A DNA stretch of 25,456 nt, from the NCBI GenBank assembly GCA_014860175.1, contig JACZKF010000177.1, positions 1-25,456 on the forward strand, given 5' to 3'. This DNA comes from Desulfuromonadales bacterium. Its GTDB lineage: Bacteria; Desulfobacterota; Desulfuromonadia; Desulfuromonadales; JACZKF01. Shown here in pieces: positions 23,201-25,456 of this stretch (within the stretch, counting starts at the first letter, position 1; every line of letters starts with the position of its first letter). Below the pieces are notes generated by a model. It was not told the origin of the DNA and did no database searches. It saw nothing but the letters and a program-made list of their open reading frames with translations. The translations under genes and the position numbers were made by a program.

Positions 23201-25456
23201 ACGGCCCTGCTGGAGGTGTCGGTCAGGACCGAAGATGACCTGCCGGTGCAGGAGGCCAACCTCTGGGCCAATACTTTTCAGGGTGAGTACCTCAGCTCCA
23301 ACGGTTTCACCGACTCGACCGGCCGTCGCACTCTTGGCCTGCGGGGAGGGACGTGGATGGTCGGGGTCGGCAGCAGCGACGAGGGGGTGCAGGTCGGGGG
23401 TGTCACCGTCGACCTGGTCCCGGCCGTTTCGCAACAGCTGACCATCGGCGATTACGAAGTGCAATCAGTCGAATTCAGACTCTTTTATGCGGACGGCGAA
23501 GTCACCGGGATGGTCGAGAGGGGTGACGGGAGTGCGGCCGAATACCTGGAAGTGCACGCTTTTACCGACGATGGCCGCCACGGCCCGGCCCCGCAGCAAT
23601 CGGTCGGCCAGCTGGCGGTGAACTTACGAACCGCCGAGGACGGCTCTTTCCGCCTGCCGCTTCTCAGCGGCACCTGGCATGTCCAGGCGCACGACTGGGA
23701 GGCGAACAAGCATTCCCCGGTGGTGACGTTTACCTTGAGTACGGACGGCAACCACGTCATCGAAGAAGGGGAACGCGTGCAACTTGGCTCTCCCCTGGTC
23801 GTCAACCTGGATAACTCCTGGCACTGCGGCAACGGCGTCCTCGATGCCGACGAAGTGGAGATCGACTGCGGCGGCAGCTGCGGCGCCTGCTACCCGGTGG
23901 CTGATTTCGGTTTCTCTCCGACGACGAGCTACTGCCAGGACGTCGGCTTTTCCGACAGCTCCTACCACCCCAACAACTCCCTTTCCATCGTCGCCCGGGA
24001 GTGGGACTTCGATAACGACGGCGTCACCGATTTCAGCGGATCTTTTACCAACCGCAGTTTCCCGGCCGCCGGGTTGTACCCGGTGACCCTGAAGGTGACC
24101 GACAATACAGGGCGCAGCAGTTCGATCAGCAAGGATGTGATTCAGGTCAACGGCGCGCCCATAGCCCATGCCGGAGGCCCGTACACCATCGACGCCGGCC
24201 AGCCCCTCTACCTGGATGGTTCTGCCTCTTTTGACCCCGATGTTTGCGACAGCATCACGGCCTATCACTGGGACATCGGCGGAGCCCCTTACGATTACGA
24301 AACGACCAGCACCGGCTCGACCGTGATGATCCCCTGGGCGCAGCTGGCGCACCTGCCGACCGCAACCCCGGTCGAAGTGCGACTGAAGGTCGCCGATCAT
24401 GCCGGTGCTTCCGATTTCTCATGGAATTTCACTTACCTGACCATCGGCTCAGGCAATCAGCCGCCGGTGATCGGCGGCATTCCGCCCGCTGGAGTCACAC
24501 GCAATGCCCTCTACAGCTTCACTCCGACCGCCAATGACCCGAATGCGGGCGATCTGCTGACCTTCAGCATCCTTAACCTCCCCGCCTGGGCGAGCTTCGA
24601 CCCGGCCAGCGGAACCCTCTCCGGCCAGCCGGGTGCGGCTGACGTCGGCACCTGGGGGGGGATCGAGATCAGTGTCAGCGACGGCGAGCTCATCGCCTCC
24701 CTTTCCCCCTTCGCCATTACCGTAAGCGCTTTTGCACCGCCGATGGAAAGTCTCTACAGCGCCGCCTTCAGCGGCCAGGCGGTGATCGACAGCGGCATCC
24801 CGGGACAGACCCGCCCGGCCGTTCCCGGCGATGAAATTGCCGCCTACGATCGGCAGGGGGTCCTCTGCGGCCGGGCCGCGGTAGAGGAGGGCGGCAGCTT
24901 CGCACTGACCGTCTACGGCGACGACCCCGTCACCTCCGAAGACGAAGGGGCGGCGGCCGGCGAGGCACTGGCATTCCGTCTCTGGGACAGCACACGGCAA
25001 AAGGAGCTGCCGGCCCGCACCCTGCAGCCCAACGGCAGCCGGCAGGCGGTAACCTGGAGCGACAACGGCGGCGGCACGGTCGACCTGCACGGCCTGGCCC
25101 AGCAGCATATCGGGGTCTTTCGCAAGATGGCCGATGGCAGCGCCCGCTGGTACACCGACGCCGACGGCAATGGCCAGTGGGGTGGACTCGATTTCACCCT
25201 GACCGGCTTCGGTCTTGCCACCGACAAGATCGCCCCTGGCGACTGGAACGGCGACGGCTTGCTCGACCCGGGGGTCTTCCGCAGCGTGAACGGCCAAGGG
25301 TGGTGGTACTTCGACACCAACGGCAGCGGGGTCTGGGAATCGGGTATCGACCAGGCGCTGCAGTTCGGACTTGCCGGCGATATCCCGATCGTCGGCGACT
25401 GGAACGGCGATGGGGTTTCGGATTTCGGAGTGTTCCGCAACAAGAACGGTCAAGGG
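20285..25456 (+). CDS. second giant exported modular surface protein, 3' end outside window
   Basis: ATG 20285 follows AAGGAGG (20273-20279) and opens a frame with no stop to the window end (1724 codons, checked codon by codon). Residues 1-25 are a signal peptide (AYA-Q). Domains in order: three copies of a two-Cys domain of about 145 residues (from 34, 179 and 323 to about 460); a fibronectin-III-like domain (about 460-550); thrombospondin-3-like Ca loops (DWDGDGIENGSDNCP..., about 560-660); four carboxypeptidase-regulatory-like domains (about 785-1170); a Cys-rich CGNGVLDADE stretch (1181-1203); PKD domains (about 1206-1289 and 1291-1385); a putative-Ig domain (about 1393-1480); and the C-terminal module shared with the preceding gene (from about 1485), with 52-residue repeats from 1642. 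It is probably a Ca-stabilised surface or matrix protein; the ligand is unknown. Long antisense and alternate-frame ORFs here are shadows. Confidence 0.88.
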   Translation, partial: MGCAAKWVNTCLAILLSLIGTTAYAQMNLASVSGDYRLVSQEGGFWRYTGEGGSWILNRLYGNDIIASFDGAGGCDIAFSGSDFEVGFGNPAGVSADLDTGQLPGCTYAVAADGTVTVSFTDPEEMETESITMWVSADGNALLYGAPREEVEADGIGFASEQVVGIRVGTSMSNADVTGTYEIWVQEAGFEHSSGEWGSYVADSLSGLRILAHLDGAGGCSLDFEGNDFEVGFSHPGSVSAWPFSGTAATCGYTVSLGGFLQIVIGLEEGETETLEAWVSSNGNLILGGGAAQESDEEGTDYLTEQIVGVRVGTTMTTADLVGTFRMTSQDFGFWNYIGGGQSLVFANLYTNQILASFNGAGSCSLAYAGSDYDVPFSNPTAVNLEREAASMVTCSYTIASDGAVQIFFTEDGEEGSFEARLSADGNVILAGGIRQESEPDGEEYLIEQLVGVKAGTAFGWAAVPPSITVPSSSVGGDYTVSWEPSATAGATYLLEEATDRYFSSGLRTVYSGPELTVAVTDRSAGQSYHYRVKASKDGVVDSFWQWAETPVLIVSSDDWDGDGIENGSDNCPNTANPGQADSDGDGIGDLCDNCPGTANADQADVDADGQGDACDLDNDNDGLPDSWELARGTNPYAADSDGDGYDDRFEVVHGLDPLSPSIASPLTLSVDPAVVPADNPGFTVQTQAIGAGSWVVLSLHYSANGDQVLDADEWPITTEIILDNRAVDVEEFTNDEDPEYQAIASSFRGFDEGGRLGAGIYIVRAENALGEVRTAAVQVTDPGDAIGAISGTLRDDAAVPSPVANALVFLGAPDPADPEDFRLVVFGFTDAQGNYTLPLAEPLTEEVLVAMKPGRVPAAPVPVGFFGGPGTLSRDLTIHLPTAGVTGRVADLDGQPAAHVLVWAETQEQEVETYTDRDGYYTLPVLAGKEWRIGTDSTPEFFVVRTSPDLQWEKTIFVNGSSIVNFVATRTTALLEVSVRTEDDLPVQEANLWANTFQGEYLSSNGFTDSTGRRTLGLRGGTWMVGVGSSDEGVQVGGVTVDLVPAVSQQLTIGDYEVQSVEFRLFYADGEVTGMVERGDGSAAEYLEVHAFTDDGRHGPAPQQSVGQLAVNLRTAEDGSFRLPLLSGTWHVQAHDWEANKHSPVVTFTLSTDGNHVIEEGERVQLGSPLVVNLDNSWHCGNGVLDADEVEIDCGGSCGACYPVADFGFSPTTSYCQDVGFSDSSYHPNNSLSIVAREWDFDNDGVTDFSGSFTNRSFPAAGLYPVTLKVTDNTGRSSSISKDVIQVNGAPIAHAGGPYTIDAGQPLYLDGSASFDPDVCDSITAYHWDIGGAPYDYETTSTGSTVMIPWAQLAHLPTATPVEVRLKVADHAGASDFSWNFTYLTIGSGNQPPVIGGIPPAGVTRNALYSFTPTANDPNAGDLLTFSILNLPAWASFDPASGTLSGQPGAADVGTWGGIEISVSDGELIASLSPFAITVSAFAPPMESLYSAAFSGQAVIDSGIPGQTRPAVPGDEIAAYDRQGVLCGRAAVEEGGSFALTVYGDDPVTSEDEGAAAGEALAFRLWDSTRQKELPARTLQPNGSRQAVTWSDNGGGTVDLHGLAQQHIGVFRKMADGSARWYTDADGNGQWGGLDFTLTGFGLATDKIAPGDWNGDGLLDPGVFRSVNGQGWWYFDTNGSGVWESGIDQALQFGLAGDIPIVGDWNGDGVSDFGVFRNKNGQG
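20384..21661 (+). repeat. three tandem copies of an unrecognised two-cysteine domain
   Basis: At protein level, copies start at residues 34 (GDYRLV), 179 (GTYEIW) and 323 (GTFRMT) of the second giant protein, a period of 144-145 residues. Each has a first Cys in GAGGC or GAGSC, the FEVGF/YDVPF strand, a second Cys in CTYAV, CGYTV or CSYTI, a SADGN/SSNGN turn and a closing V(G)xxxGT motif. The cysteine pair probably forms a disulfide in the oxidising exterior. The copies differ clearly at DNA level, so duplication is old. I know no named family with this pattern. Confidence 0.8.
24996..25365 (+). repeat. long direct repeat, copy 2 (shared C-terminal module)
   Basis: This is the partner of 19098-19467 at a constant offset of 5898 bases. 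Bases 25261-25365 match 19363-19467 at 104 of 105 positions. It encodes the same shared domain end and first 52-residue repeat, here in the second giant gene. The repeats continue past 25364 to the window edge. Confidence 0.9.

Noticed and set aside
24449..25453. Long antisense frame and other frames within the second giant gene
   Set aside because: The sense frame from 20285 is continuously open with signal peptide and recognisable domains; the antisense frames mirror its repeats.

Overview
The window (25,456 bases, GC-rich, all genes on the + strand) looks like part of the chromosome of an anaerobic or metal-respiring deltaproteobacterium of the Desulfuromonas/Geobacter/Pelobacter type. This is an inference from three things: a class I cyclic-di-GMP (GEMM) riboswitch in front of a very large exported protein, a REP-associated tyrosine transposase, and secreted proteins ending in repeated GDWNGDG modules. 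No rRNA or tRNA gene fixes the taxonomy.

Positions 1-13548 are the distal part of a cell-surface polysaccharide cluster (exopolysaccharide or O-antigen). In order it holds: the 3' part of a MOP-family flippase, an exported lipoprotein of unknown fold, a GT4 glycosyltransferase, an O-antigen ligase/polymerase-like membrane protein, a GT2 glycosyltransferase, a second GT4 enzyme, a short gap with possible gene debris, an AT-richer zinc-ribbon methyltransferase, an exported GH99/WbsX-like protein, an extended-SDR nucleotide-sugar epimerase/dehydratase, a DUF1972-type GT4 enzyme, and finally the polyprenyl-phosphate sugar-1-phosphate transferase that would start each repeat unit. Most stop and start codons overlap by 4 to 11 bases (ATGA, GTGA and similar), so much of the cluster is probably one translationally coupled operon. 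The initiating transferase has its own candidate promoter.

Positions 13549-14548 form a regulatory and mobile segment: an AT-rich promoter, a well-preserved c-di-GMP-I riboswitch, a strong intrinsic terminator with a nine-T tract, and then a RAYT transposase lying between that switch and the next gene.

Positions 14549-25456 encode two giant exported modular proteins. The first (1806 aa) has near-perfect 714-bp tandem repeats, a central helical domain with a hydrophobic Gly/Ala segment, Ig/PKD-like domains and a C-terminal run of 52-residue repeats. The second starts at 20285 and stays open to the window end (at least 1724 aa). It has three copies of a roughly 145-residue two-cysteine domain, thrombospondin-type-3-like Ca loops, carboxypeptidase-regulatory-like, PKD and putative-Ig domains, and then the same C-terminal module as its neighbour. 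One 105-bp stretch of that module is 104/105 identical between the two genes, 5.9 kb apart.

Together the region reads as an extracellular-matrix locus: polysaccharide assembly followed by c-di-GMP-regulated large surface proteins that share an interchangeable C-terminal module. The riboswitch and the shared module are seen directly in the sequence; the functional link is inference.
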